This document shows, in pieces, positions 18,773-28,332 of a stretch of 46,779 nucleotides of DNA; position 1 is the first letter of the stretch, and each line of letters starts with the position of its first letter. The position numbers and the translations under genes are program-made. Under the pieces are notes generated by a model that ran no database searches, was not told the origin of the DNA, and saw only the letters and a list, made by a program, of their open reading frames with translations. This DNA is from Chrysochromulina parva (lineage: Eukaryota > Haptophyta > Prymnesiales > Chrysochromulinaceae): contig PJAB01000074.1 of NCBI GenBank assembly GCA_002887195.1, forward strand, positions 1 to 46,779. The letters are read 5' to 3'.

Positions 18773-19775
18773 TCATACCTCGCACTCCATCGTCATCATG
18801 TCCCTGAAGGTGAGCCCATTGAACTTGACCGCGGTCGGGAAGAGCCAGAGCACCGAGACGGGTCGGCCGAATGTTTCGCTCAACAGTTGGAGCGTCGAGC
18901 GATTGTGCTGCGGCGTGTAGTCATGCTTGATGCGCTCGATGCCTGTCTGGTCGGAGAGGATGGAGCTGATCTGTTCGGAGGTCATCGCGCACGTGAACAG
19001 ACCAAACAGGATCGCCTCGAAGAATAGGAGGCACAGAAGGAGGAAGCGTCCTGCCGAATCGTTATGGTCACGGGCACCGAACTCGCTACTGTCACGGGTA
19101 CCGAAGTACCCGTGACCACCGTGGGCACCGTTGTGAATGCGGTGTCCGCCCACGCGAACCACGAGCACTGTGTCCGATGAGAATATGCCGCGGGCTATGA
19201 GCAGCACCATCGCATACGCCGAGAGCAAGCAGGTGTAGAATGTGAAGAGCACAAAGTGTTTCTGGTTGTTGGCGCCGACGCAGTTGTTCACCCATGGGCA
19301 GTGGTGATCCATCTTCAGGACGCAGCGATCGCACTGAGAGCAGTGGTGCGCACGCGGCGGTTTGTAGCCATCGCACTTCATGCACATAGGCATCGAATGC
19401 CCCCGCTCTTGAGCGAGGAGCGAGTTCGGCCTGTACTCCAGCGGCACCGCACCCGGGTCGGTGCACATCGTGCGCATGTGTGAGATCATGGCCAGCACCG
19501 AGATGCCAACGAAGCTGGCTTGGATCATGATGCTGTTGGCCGTCTGCCCGAGCCATGGGATGAGGATCGCGTAAACAACCACGTAGTCGGCGAAAATCAG
19601 CTGCGAACGGCCCATCCATCCGTATGCACGCAACACTTGTGAGGCACAGTGCGTTCGTGCATGATGAGCGATGCGCGCAATGTAGCGCTGGCGCGCAGCT
19701 TACCAGCATGTAGGTGAAAAGCACGCAGCAGAGACCGCACGGATCATTATGCACGCACCACCACTGTCCCGCCAT
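18773..19775 (-). CDS. DHHC palmitoyltransferase (ZDHHC3/7-like), two exons
   Basis: Exons 19775-19704 and 19600-18773, phase 0, about 299 residues. Splicing joins DPCGLCCVLFTYML to LIFADYVVVYAILIP, matching the first two helices of ZDHHC3/7 without a gap. The TDPGAVP motif follows helix 2. The Cys-rich domain MCMKCDGYKPPRAHHCSQCD leads to the catalytic DHHC at residues 122-125 in MDHHCPWVNNCVG. Two more helices flank it, with a His/Gly-rich lumenal loop between (HRIHNGAHGGHGYFG). The C-terminal TTxE-like region is not obvious. The enzyme transfers palmitate to cytosolic cysteines of membrane proteins, usually at the Golgi; substrates are unknown. Confidence 0.9.
19601..19703 (-). other. 103-nt intron of the DHHC gene
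   Basis: The donor is ATGCTG/GTAAGC (exon ends at 19704) and the acceptor is TTCGCAG/CTGATT (exon resumes at 19600). Phase 0. No direct repeat is seen at the ends, in contrast to the introns at 11.6 and 43.2 kb. Confidence 0.8.
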
Positions 19776-19931
19776 TGCCTAGCACGCCCGAACTCGGAAC
19801 TGCGGCCCTGCGTGAACGTTAACACGACAGACGCGACAACGGTGTGAAATGGCTGTAAATGCCTGAAGCGCGACATCCTATCCGGATAAGATAAACGAAC
19901 CAGCATACGGAATCTCATATCTTATCCGTAA

Positions 19932-20759
19932 TCACACCTCTCGCAAGACTGAGCTCAACGCAGGTGCACCTCCGTCCGCACCACCGGAGCTTAAACGAGC
20001 CTCGAGCTCCACCGCATCAAAGTACCACAAGGTGACCGCGGCACGCTCCTCCGTGCCGCTTGGCAGGACAGCGTGCGGCACACGCTCGTCGGAGAAGAAG
20101 ACAGCCATACGATCGAGCAGTGGCTCAATATCTATCAAGGGCGGCGAGTTTGGAGCACCGGATGCAAAGAGTCGCAAGGCACCGTCGGTGGGATTCGGAG
20201 CTCGATCATTCAGGTAGTAGACCACCGTCAGCCGTCGACCGTTGCAGCGCTTGCCCAGCCCGCCCGTGCATACATTGTCCAGATGCCTCACATAGCGGCT
20301 GCCTCCTGCTGGATAGCATGCGAGCATCGCCTCGGTCGCTCGCAAGGTCACGTTGCTGAGCCATGTGCTGTGAGCACGCAAACGAGTCACTAGCGCATCG
20401 GCACGGTCTGCGAGGCGGTCGAGAGCACGGCCGCTGCTACCGCCAGCGTGTGCCCAAACGGACACGTCAGAGCGCAGGGCCGACACGCGGCCAGCGCTCA
20501 CCTGGCCTCCCGCACGAGCTGCGGAGCACAACCGTCGCCTCCTGATCTCGGCGCGCACGGCAAGCGCGTCGTCATGGCCGAGGAACCCGTCTATGATGCT
20601 GAAGCTGTGCTGCTCAAGCTGCAGAGCGGTCTCCAGAGCTCGCAACGCTGGCATGGAGCTGAACCGCGCCAAGCGCGTCTGAGCCTGCACGAGAGAGCTA
20701 TTCAGCGGCGGCGCCTCGCCGACGTCGAAATATGGCGGAGAAAACAGCGTCAGTGCCAT
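19932..20759 (-). CDS. PHD/EGLN-like prolyl 4-hydroxylase (2OG-Fe(II) oxygenase)
   Basis: 275 residues from the ATG at 20759 (MALTLFSPPYF). The catalytic double-stranded beta-helix is in the C-terminal half: RYVRHLDN gives iron ligands H159 and D161, RMAVFFSDERVPHAV gives distal ligand H229, and EERAAVTLWYFD gives the 2-oxoglutarate-binding Arg near residue 239. The wording of these motifs (RHxDN, FFSDxRxPH, RxAxTLWYFD) is much closer to HIF/Skp1-type PHD enzymes than to collagen prolyl hydroxylases. Protist relatives hydroxylate Skp1 and act as oxygen sensors; the substrate here is inferred only. An insertion CTGGLGKRCNG after the HxD motif is longer than in animal PHD2. The N-terminus does not show a clear signal peptide. 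Confidence 0.8.
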   Translation of the reverse strand: MALTLFSPPYFDVGEAPPLNSSLVQAQTRLARFSSMPALRALETALQLEQHSFSIIDGFLGHDDALAVRAEIRRRRLCSAARAGGQVSAGRVSALRSDVSVWAHAGGSSGRALDRLADRADALVTRLRAHSTWLSNVTLRATEAMLACYPAGGSRYVRHLDNVCTGGLGKRCNGRRLTVVYYLNDRAPNPTDGALRLFASGAPNSPPLIDIEPLLDRMAVFFSDERVPHAVLPSGTEERAAVTLWYFDAVELEARLSSGGADGGAPALSSVLREV

Positions 20760-21046
20760 CAAGGGGACGCCATTGCATGAGAACCAGATCAAGGCAAAAC
20801 AAAAGAGAAAACAGCTGATGATTCTCGGCCGACTTGGTGGCGTATTACCCGTACGTGTTCACGTTCACGCGAGGGAGCCTACCGCCTATCGCTCTCGCGC
20901 GCCCAACTCGGTTCCCCCTTCCGCGTCCGCTTGGCTCCGTCTCCTAAGCCCCGCAATTGACCACGATCGAGATACCACACACTGCAAGCCGCGCGCGGCG
21001 TGCCGAGGCCACATGTGGCCTCGGCCCTTTCTTTTCTCGTCTGGAG
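20760..21046. promoter_or_regulatory. divergent 5' region with a 24-bp perfect palindrome
   Basis: The region lies between the hydroxylase and the transporter. A perfect palindrome with half-site GCCGAGGCCACA occupies 21002-21025. It is followed by a pyrimidine tract (ccctttcttttctcgtctg) and AG at 21045-21046, a convincing 3' splice site, so a transporter 5' exon probably lies upstream in this region. Confidence 0.5.
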
Positions 21047-22882
21047 GTTGCTTTCGGTTGGCAATACGTTGCCACCATAATGCTCACCTACGGCATCAAT
21101 CAAGGCATGGGCGAGAAGCTCGTCCTAACTGCGCGCCAGTACTTCATCTTTGACGACATGCAGCTCGATGCGGCAACGGCAAACCAGCTCATTGGGTTCT
21201 CTCGCATCCCGTGGCAGCTGAAGAGCTTATTTGGCGTGATGAGCGATGCGCTGCCGATTAGTGGCATGCACCGCGGGCCGTACATGCTGCTCGCCAGCTT
21301 GCTCGGCGTCATAGCATCGTTTTGGCTTGCGATCACGCCGACGTGCTCGTTCACCGTCTGCTCCGCGGCCCTCCTGCTCCTCTTTTGTAACGTCAATTTC
21401 TCCATGCCCGACGTGATGGTCGACGCCACCGTGGCAGAGCGCGCCAAGCTCGCGCCGGAGCGAACGGCCGACTTACAGGCGCTGTGCCAGGGCTCGTTCG
21501 GTGTCTTCGGCATCCCGATCGCGCTCGCCAAGGGCAATCTGCTCGAGCTCGGCGGCGCGCGCCTCCTCTTCGCTCTCTCGATCGGCACGTCGTGCTGCGT
21601 CGCACTGCCACCGCTCCTCGGTTGGCTCGGTGAGCGACCGAAGCCGAGCGGCTGTGAACAGTCGCGCCGACTGTGCCGTGACCTCGTGAGCACGCTGCCC
21701 AGGTGTCGCGTGCTTGTGGCGGCCACGCTCGTCGGCTGCTTCTCGTGTGGGATCGCGCTCATTCAGCTCCTCGTCGCGCCCAAGTACCCGGAGGAGGTGG
21801 GCCTCGTGACCGTGCTCGCCAATCTCGGGCTGTGTGCGATGGTTTATTTGACGATGCGCCCTGTGGACGAGGTGCTCGCGCGCGCGGTCATCTTCCCCTT
21901 CTTGCAGGGCGCGCTCAGCCCGCGCTCCGATATCATCTTCGATTGGAGCCACGCGCCCTCAGCCACCTCTCCGGATCATCGTTGCTGGTCAGCCGCCGAG
22001 TGCGCGGCCGGAACTGCAGGTGCCTTGATGGTGTCGGTTCTCAATGCGAGCACCACGGGGGGCGGCACTGTCGCGGATGACGGGTCCGAGTGTGCGCCAC
22101 GCGCCGCCGCCGCCGCGCTCGTGCCCCCTAGCGGCAACACACCGTCGGCGCTGCCGTGCGGCTGGGCGCTCGAACGGCACTACCCGTGCCTCTCGCCGGT
22201 GCTCCTGGCGTACGTGAGCGTCGCAGGCAGTGTGGCGCTTGTCATTGGCACCGTAGCGTACGCCTCGTGCTTCCAGACGTGGCGCTTCCGCTCGATCATC
22301 GGGCTCACGCAGCTGGTGCTCGCCTTTGCCAGCCTTACAGACTGGGTCTGGACCTCGCGCCTCAACCTGCAGCTGGGGATCCCCGACGAATTCCTTGTGT
22401 TTGGCGAGGAAGTCTTCATCGACGCCATCGCGGTGCTCAACGCACAGCCCTTCTTCATCTTCGCTGCCAAGCTGTGCCCGCCCGGCGTCGAGGCGAGCAT
22501 GTTTGCGCTCTTCATGGGCCTTTCCAATTTTGGGTCGGACGCAGGCCGGTATCTTGGCTCGATCCTGCTCAAGTATCTAGGCAACCCATCGAAACCGGGG
22601 TACGAGGGGATCGCGACGTATTCCTTCGTGAAAGCGCTCATGCGCGCTCTCCCCGTCCTCCTCGTCCCCTTCCTCGTGCCCAACGGATCGCCCGCCGACT
22701 CGGCCGCCGCCATGGGTGCGGGTATCAATGTCACCGGCGGCGATGACGTGGACGTCGACGACGGACCCGCCACCAAACCCGGCGCGCCCCGCCACCAGGA
22801 CGCTGGGGCTGAGCAGAGGCACAGCCACGCGAAGGTGGGCGATGTCCAATATGACCTCAACGACTTCAAGGAGGCATCTTGA
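21047..22882 (+). CDS. folate-biopterin transporter (FBT/BT1 family), 5' end unresolved
   Basis: About 611 residues from the inferred exon start at 21047. The frame is open from just after an in-frame stop at 20945-20947 but has no ATG before 21079, which would fall inside the first helix (IMLTYGINQGMG). Diagnostic FBT features are YGINQGMGEK in helix 1, GFSRIPWQLKSLFGVMSDALP, RGPYMLLASLLGVIAS, NVNFSMPDVMVDATVAERAK and QALCQGSFGVFG. About twelve hydrophobic segments span the chain, with a long polar loop at about residues 310-370. The second half keeps MFALFMGLSNFGSDAGRYLG, typical of the family. FBT proteins carry folates or pterins across plasma, plastid or vacuolar membranes; substrate and location are inferred. 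Confidence 0.85.
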   Translation, partial: VAFGWQYVATIMLTYGINQGMGEKLVLTARQYFIFDDMQLDAATANQLIGFSRIPWQLKSLFGVMSDALPISGMHRGPYMLLASLLGVIASFWLAITPTCSFTVCSAALLLLFCNVNFSMPDVMVDATVAERAKLAPERTADLQALCQGSFGVFGIPIALAKGNLLELGGARLLFALSIGTSCCVALPPLLGWLGERPKPSGCEQSRRLCRDLVSTLPRCRVLVAATLVGCFSCGIALIQLLVAPKYPEEVGLVTVLANLGLCAMVYLTMRPVDEVLARAVIFPFLQGALSPRSDIIFDWSHAPSATSPDHRCWSAAECAAGTAGALMVSVLNASTTGGGTVADDGSECAPRAAAAALVPPSGNTPSALPCGWALERHYPCLSPVLLAYVSVAGSVALVIGTVAYASCFQTWRFRSIIGLTQLVLAFASLTDWVWTSRLNLQLGIPDEFLVFGEEVFIDAIAVLNAQPFFIFAAKLCPPGVEASMFALFMGLSNFGSDAGRYLGSILLKYLGNPSKPGYEGIATYSFVKALMRALPVLLVPFLVPNGSPADSAAAMGAGINVTGGDDVDVDDGPATKPGAPRHQDAGAEQRHSHAKVGDVQYDLNDFKEAS

Positions 22883-23057
22883 AAGTGATGTGTGAGGTGT
22901 GTGTTACCTTGATACGAACAGTGACCAACACGACGCTCCAGTTTCGGGAGTCTCCTGGTGTGATTCATAGAACGTCACAAATGCGACACTCGGAAAAGGC
23001 CCCCGACGCCCCCGCCGCCCGCCATCCGATTGCGCCTCTCCTCCAACAATACAAGCG

Positions 23058-26000
23058 ATGCCCATCGACAAGCTCGCGGCAGCGGCGGCGCTGCTGCCGC
23101 CGTGCCCGCACTCGCGCACGAGCGACGCCATCCGACAGTTCATCGCCCTGCATGAACAGCCTGAGCTGGCTCGCTCGTGCTTGGTAGAGCAGCTGAGCCA
23201 GAAGCGTGCAGAGCGCAGCGCTCCCGCCTGGACGCTGGCTGCGGCCGCCTTGCCCAAGCTTGAGTATTCATCAGCCTTCCTGTCGAAGGCGAAAGGCCTC
23301 CTGAACGACAAGGCGTCGTCCAAATATCCGGCATCGTATGACCTCTTTGGCCCCATGCCCATTGGCAAAAACGAGGTGGACGGCGATCCGCTTGCGGCGC
23401 TTGGCGGTGCGTTCCAACACTGGGTCACTCATCACAATGGCAGCGGCACGGCTCCGGCTGCAGTAACGTCGGAGCTCGTGGCCGGTGGGCGCGTGACGTG
23501 GCGCACGGTTCGAACCGAGCCCAACGGCCTGTTCCGCGTCGCCTGGCCCGAGGTGCCCTGGCAGCAGCTGATGCAGGCGATGACACAACGAGCTGTCCTC
23601 GAGGTGCAATCGTGGGCCATGGGCACTCTCGCGGTGGCTGAGGCGGGCTTCTATCGGCTCGACTGCAAGGGCGTGCACAAGGTGCAACTCTACTCTGCCC
23701 TTGCGCCGCACCTGCCGCCACGCGTCGTCGCGGGCGATATCTACGGCAACAGCCCACACGGCAGCGGCGGGCTGGGCGTGGGCTTCCTACCGGTGGGTGC
23801 GTACATCCTCGCGCTACGGGTCCGGTGCGTCGTGCAGGCCACGCCATCATGCGCGCTCATTCCGAGCAGCAGCGCCCAGAGCATGGCCTCGGCGGGCGGC
23901 GGGGAGGGGCCGCCCAGCTGGAGCGTCGGTAGCCCCGAGATGGTCCCTGATGCGATCCGCCAGACTGGGCGCGATCGGATCTGTGGCGGCTACGTCGCGC
24001 TGCCGGTGCGCAACTCGGGTGCCAACGGCTGGTTGCGCAATGTGACCGCCCATGGCCCCGATGTGGAATCGGACTGGGAGCCGTGGAGCCGCGCAGCACC
24101 CTTCGACGTGGCCCCGGGCCAGGTGCGTCTGCTGCCCGTCAAGCTGCGCCTCTCACGAGAGCTCACTTGCCCGTTCTCGACGACGGTCGAGGTGCGTCTC
24201 GCATTGGAGCGTGGCGCCGAGCCGGGCGGCGGCAGCAGCAGCAGAAGCAGCAGCGAGAGCGGCAGGCTCGGCGCGATGGCACCGGCCACGGCCAAGGTGC
24301 GTGTGGCCAACGTGCAATGCCGAACCCCCAGCCAGTCGATCGTGTGCACACATCTGGACCAAGACGGCGCCGTTGCGGCGGCCGCGGTGATCTGTCCGCT
24401 GCACCCCGAACTATGCGACCACTCCCGCGGCTGCCCCGCAATTCTGGCGCTGCACGGAACGTCGCGGCCGGTGCGCGACTCGGCCGACGCGTTCAAGTTC
24501 AAGCCGGAGGGTAGCGCAGACGCTGACTTCACCTTTGGGGTGGAGCGCTTCTGGATTGTGGCACCCACGCGGCACGGGGCGCATAATTGGGAGGAGGGCG
24601 GACGGCTCAGCGCGTTGCGTGCCCTGGCGAATATGAACGAGGCCACTGCGGCCGCGCCCGGCCTCGCACCTTTCGTGCCGATCGATACGGAGCGGCTGCT
24701 CATCGCGGGCCATTCAATGGGGGGGCACGGCGCGTGGGTGGTGGCGCTCCAGGCCGCCTCGCGCGTTCTTGGCGTCGCATCGGTCTCGGGATGGGCCAAG
24801 AAGGAGACGTACGGCGACTCCAACTTCCTCTTCGATCAATCGGTCAGCGACATTTCCTCGTCCTATGTGGAGCCTGAGCTTGAGGCGCTGCTGCGGGCCT
24901 CGGTCGGCTCCAATCACGTCGAGCTCCACCTGCCGCTCCTCGCCGACGTACCGCACCTCGTGCGCGCGGGCGACGCCGACATGACAGTGCACCCGTTCTG
25001 GGCTCGGCGCATCATGCGGCTCGCCAACGGCTATGCCAATGCGCAGCTCACCGAGCTGCCGGGCAAAGAGCACTGGTGGTGGGATACACATCGTCCCAAC
25101 GATGGTGGCGCGATGAACGACGACGAGATGAGGCGCTTCTTCAACACGACATGGCGAGGACCCCCTGGTGCTCGGCCGCCGTTGCCGAGCCTTCCGGAGG
25201 GCTACCTGCTCGTTGCGCACTCGGTCGGATCGTTTGAGGGTCGTAACGGTTGGCAGTTGCTGCAGGCGCGGGTGCCTGGAAAGATGGCGTCCGTTCGACT
25301 CTACGGCGTCGGCAGCCGCAGCTCAGAACTGGAAGACGCTACAGTCACCGGCGACGCGGCGGCAAGGAGGAAGCCGCGGCAGCTCCGGCTCCGTACACGG
25401 AACGTGCGGCGGCTACGCGTGCCGCCCCTTCCTCCGGGGAGCACTCTTCAGGTTGATGATGATCCCGTGCCAGTGCCAGCACCGCCGCCGACGAGCGAGG
25501 ACACATGGCAGCTCGGGGTGCACGCGGTGCAGCTCGGGGGTGACGAAACCTGGGAGCTCTGCCGGCTGCTCCCTGAGGACACGTGGCAGGCGTGCACGCG
25601 CGCAAGCTGGAGGGAGGCCGAGCGCAGCCCTGCGACCGCAGGCCCTATCCGCCAGGTGTTCCAAGCGCCCTTTACCCTCGTCTACGGCGCGGGAGCATCG
25701 ACAGATCGAAGTGCTGATGGAGGTTTCGCAGGGCACGAGGGTGAGATGCTGGCCGTCTACCTGTCAAACCTGTTCCTGCACACGTGCACGCACTCCCCCC
25801 CCATCCTTCCTGACGTGGCGATCAAACTAGTGTCGAAGGAGCCTGGCTCAGTACAGCGGAGGGAGGTCGGGGCAGACGCCACGACGCTCGCCACGACGCT
25901 GGAGGTCCCAGGCGAGCATCTGGTCCTCATCGGCGGCCCCGCGCTCAACCTCGCGAGTGCAGCCGTCGCGCAATACTGGCGCGAGGTCGGACATGCCGTC

Positions 26001-26381
26001 GCCTGGACTTCAACCGGAGCCCTCTCGATAGGTGGGTGCGAGATGCCCTCGGCTGGCGTGGGCGCCCTTCTTCTCGGCCCCAAGCCGGGCGGTGGGCTGG
26101 CGCTCATCATCGAGGGCGACAGCCGCGGGCTGCGCGACGCGATCGCCGCGGGCGAGCCCACGATCCCGCCGATGGCCAGAAGCCCCTTCTCGAACACGCT
26201 GCCCGACTACATTGTGACGGGCCCCGACTTCCAGGCAAAGGGCTACGGGGGCATCCTCGCGGCTGGCTTCTTTACGCCGCTCTGGGAGGTGGCCGAGGCG
26301 TCGTCGTTTCGGGCCATGGACTGCAGGCGGTCGTCGCACGAGGATTCTAGAATCAGCGAGTTGCGACGGGCGACGCGCTGA
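23058..26381 (+). CDS. large alpha/beta hydrolase (S9/esterase-like), about 1107 aa
   Basis: 1107 residues from the ATG at 23058, no intron needed. The N-terminal 450 residues are a beta-rich non-catalytic region (WRTVRTEPNGLFRVAWPEVP, YRLDCKGVHKVQLYSA). The catalytic domain at about 460-710 has CPAILALHGT, a nucleophile elbow GHSMGGHG with Ser553, Asp641 in GDADMTVHPFWA and His672 in GKEHWWWD. This layout is seen in prolyl-oligopeptidase-like and PHB-depolymerase-like hydrolases of fungi and protists. The last 400 residues form a further domain of unknown fold, with GVGALLLGPKPGGGLALIIE near the end. No signal peptide is obvious. The substrate (peptide, ester or polysaccharide ester) cannot be told from sequence. 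Confidence 0.75.
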   Translation: MPIDKLAAAAALLPPCPHSRTSDAIRQFIALHEQPELARSCLVEQLSQKRAERSAPAWTLAAAALPKLEYSSAFLSKAKGLLNDKASSKYPASYDLFGPMPIGKNEVDGDPLAALGGAFQHWVTHHNGSGTAPAAVTSELVAGGRVTWRTVRTEPNGLFRVAWPEVPWQQLMQAMTQRAVLEVQSWAMGTLAVAEAGFYRLDCKGVHKVQLYSALAPHLPPRVVAGDIYGNSPHGSGGLGVGFLPVGAYILALRVRCVVQATPSCALIPSSSAQSMASAGGGEGPPSWSVGSPEMVPDAIRQTGRDRICGGYVALPVRNSGANGWLRNVTAHGPDVESDWEPWSRAAPFDVAPGQVRLLPVKLRLSRELTCPFSTTVEVRLALERGAEPGGGSSSRSSSESGRLGAMAPATAKVRVANVQCRTPSQSIVCTHLDQDGAVAAAAVICPLHPELCDHSRGCPAILALHGTSRPVRDSADAFKFKPEGSADADFTFGVERFWIVAPTRHGAHNWEEGGRLSALRALANMNEATAAAPGLAPFVPIDTERLLIAGHSMGGHGAWVVALQAASRVLGVASVSGWAKKETYGDSNFLFDQSVSDISSSYVEPELEALLRASVGSNHVELHLPLLADVPHLVRAGDADMTVHPFWARRIMRLANGYANAQLTELPGKEHWWWDTHRPNDGGAMNDDEMRRFFNTTWRGPPGARPPLPSLPEGYLLVAHSVGSFEGRNGWQLLQARVPGKMASVRLYGVGSRSSELEDATVTGDAAARRKPRQLRLRTRNVRRLRVPPLPPGSTLQVDDDPVPVPAPPPTSEDTWQLGVHAVQLGGDETWELCRLLPEDTWQACTRASWREAERSPATAGPIRQVFQAPFTLVYGAGASTDRSADGGFAGHEGEMLAVYLSNLFLHTCTHSPPILPDVAIKLVSKEPGSVQRREVGADATTLATTLEVPGEHLVLIGGPALNLASAAVAQYWREVGHAVAWTSTGALSIGGCEMPSAGVGALLLGPKPGGGLALIIEGDSRGLRDAIAAGEPTIPPMARSPFSNTLPDYIVTGPDFQAKGYGGILAAGFFTPLWEVAEASSFRAMDCRRSSHEDSRISELRRATR

Positions 26382-26784
26382 TGTGAGTCGCGTCCCCGCC
26401 CCATATCGGGCGATTACACACCTCGTCGATCGCGACGGTGGACTAGCAGAGCGTGTAGCGCGAAGGTAGTAGCCCTGTACCTCGTGTAAATTTGTACTGT
26501 CTGCGCTGCACACACTCGAGAGAACCAGAAAACGCGCGGAAAACACAATGAACACACCCCGAGATACTACAACCGCGCATCGTTGCTCGCGCCTGGCCGC
26601 GTCCACCGCGGTCCGGCTCGGGACACATGAACACATGAAAACCCGGCATGCCGCCTAAATGGTGTGGGGTGTCGTGTGGCTGCCATACCATGGTTCCTAC
26701 TGCTTACTCGGCTTGCATGAGGCTCCGAATGTATATGGGCGCGACGCTCCTGAGACTCCGATGGCTGACATAGCGACGCGCTGC
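26382..26784. other. convergent intergenic gap
   Basis: Lies between the 3' ends of the hydrolase (plus) and a membrane protein gene (minus). No gene or repeat recognised. Confidence 0.4.
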
Positions 26785-27843
26785 CTAGTACGCTCCCACG
26801 ATCGCGTTGCACGCTCGCCAGATGCCTGCGTAGGCGGCAAAGAGCGTGCAGTATGCCACGAGGCAAAGCGGCGAGCGCGGGCTAAACATGGGGTAGAAGT
26901 GGAGGCCGAAACGGTCAAGCCCAAACAAGTAGACGCATGAGTACAGCGCCATCACTGCAAATGCCATCCACAAGTCCGCGGAGGTGAGTTCACGGGCGCC
27001 GGCGCCGACGATCACATTCACAGCGCTGAGCGGTAGATTCAGGACGTGCAGGTTGACCAAGAAAAAGGAGAAGTTCAACTTGAGGAAGCTCGGCCGCGCG
27101 CTGAACATGTTGGTGCCTTCGGTGCCGTGGCGATCGTCTTTCGGCTCCTCAAGGGGCAATACCACCATCAGCAGCGGAAAGAGCAACGCGTTCCAGATCG
27201 TGAAGGTCACCGTCGCGCCCACGATGGCCGGGCAGTGGAGCATCGAGCCGACGTGCGCCAGCAGCAACCCGAGGGCGCGGATCTCCCAGAAAAAGAACTC
27301 TGACTGCAGTAAAACTCCGACTGCAGTGAAGCCTGCTCTTCCGACGAGCATCGACCACGACCAACCCGTGTAACTGACTAAGTACGGCCACTTCCCTCCG
27401 TAGTCCTTCCACGAGACGATCGTCACGAGCAGGGTCCACGCAAAGGTGGCGACGTCCGCCCACCACCACGGCGAGCCGACAGCCACCTTACTGGTGGGGA
27501 AGGTGAGCGGTGGCCGGACCCAGAACAATCCACAATAGTAAACGGCCAGGAACATGATCGCCGTTGGGTGCCACGGCCCTACGCGCAGACGCTCAGGGAG
27601 CCAATTGAACCACCCATTGTAGCTGCCATTGTTGTCTCCCCAAAGCCAGCCCTGACCGCCTGGCCAGCAGCGCAGCGGCCCTTGTTTGATCTCAGGCAGG
27701 CCCGCAAGCCAGCCTTTGCGCCGAGCGACGGGTGCCACTGGCTCTACGGCAGGTTTGCTGGATCCACGACTTGCACGCGGCGGAGAGGCTGCCCTCATTG
27801 ACGGAGCGGCTGCCCTCTTTGGCGGCGACCTCCTGCGCGACAT
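26785..27843 (-). CDS. multi-pass membrane protein of unknown function
   Basis: 352 residues from the ATG at 27843. A basic Ser/Pro-rich N-terminal tail (MSRRRSPPKRAAAPSMRAA) precedes about seven hydrophobic segments: AIMFLAVYYCGLFWV, ADVATFAWTLLVTIVSW, LVSYTGWSWSMLVGRAGF, LGLLLAHVGSMLHC, IVGATVTFTIWNALLFPLLM, LNFSFFLVNLHVLNLPLSAV and a C-terminal pair around LWMAFAVMALYSCVYLFGLD. The pattern of aromatic residues and the HxLNLP and LDRFGLHFYPMFSPR motifs faintly recall FAR-17a/AIG1 or Rolling-stone type proteins, but the match is too weak for a name. The N-terminal tail and GPWHPTAI point to an internal membrane location, which is inference only. Confidence 0.6.
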   Translation of the reverse strand: MSRRRSPPKRAAAPSMRAASPPRASRGSSKPAVEPVAPVARRKGWLAGLPEIKQGPLRCWPGGQGWLWGDNNGSYNGWFNWLPERLRVGPWHPTAIMFLAVYYCGLFWVRPPLTFPTSKVAVGSPWWWADVATFAWTLLVTIVSWKDYGGKWPYLVSYTGWSWSMLVGRAGFTAVGVLLQSEFFFWEIRALGLLLAHVGSMLHCPAIVGATVTFTIWNALLFPLLMVVLPLEEPKDDRHGTEGTNMFSARPSFLKLNFSFFLVNLHVLNLPLSAVNVIVGAGARELTSADLWMAFAVMALYSCVYLFGLDRFGLHFYPMFSPRSPLCLVAYCTLFAAYAGIWRACNAIVGAY

Positions 27844-28332
27844 CGACGACTTAGTGTGGTATACTTATCAGGGCCAGGCCGCCCCGCCTTCACGTTGTGA
27901 TGGTCCCTCTTCTGGGGCCGAGCGGCTTCCCAATCGGGTCATCTTTGAGATTTGTATCTCAGAGAAAAATGGCATCATTGGGTGCAAGAAGGGTCGTACC
28001 GGGTAGCCGTGGTCGTCCGGCGAACAGGAAGTAAAAGTAATGTGCGGGCGTGCCGATTCGCGATTGGCAGATAGTTGAAGGCTACGGGTACCGGTACGGC
28101 TTCGTAGTTTGTTTTGTGGGGTCTGCGTCTCTGGGGAGGTGAGTATAGTGGGCACCCTGGCCCCTGGGAGACGATGACGAGGAGATGATGCGTATGGGTA
28201 TCGTAAATTATATGTTCTCTCAGGGGCTCCCTGGCAGGGTCTCTGCGCTCCGCCTCTGGCTCTGGTGTCGCTGCTGGAGTTTGACTATGAGGTGAATTCC
28301 TATGCGGAGAGTGCCTGGGGCACGCTTGGCGC
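27844..28332. other. intergenic gap, no gene recognised
   Basis: 5' flank of the membrane protein and 3' flank of the DUF1810 gene. Open frames present on both strands look like noncoding background. Confidence 0.4.
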
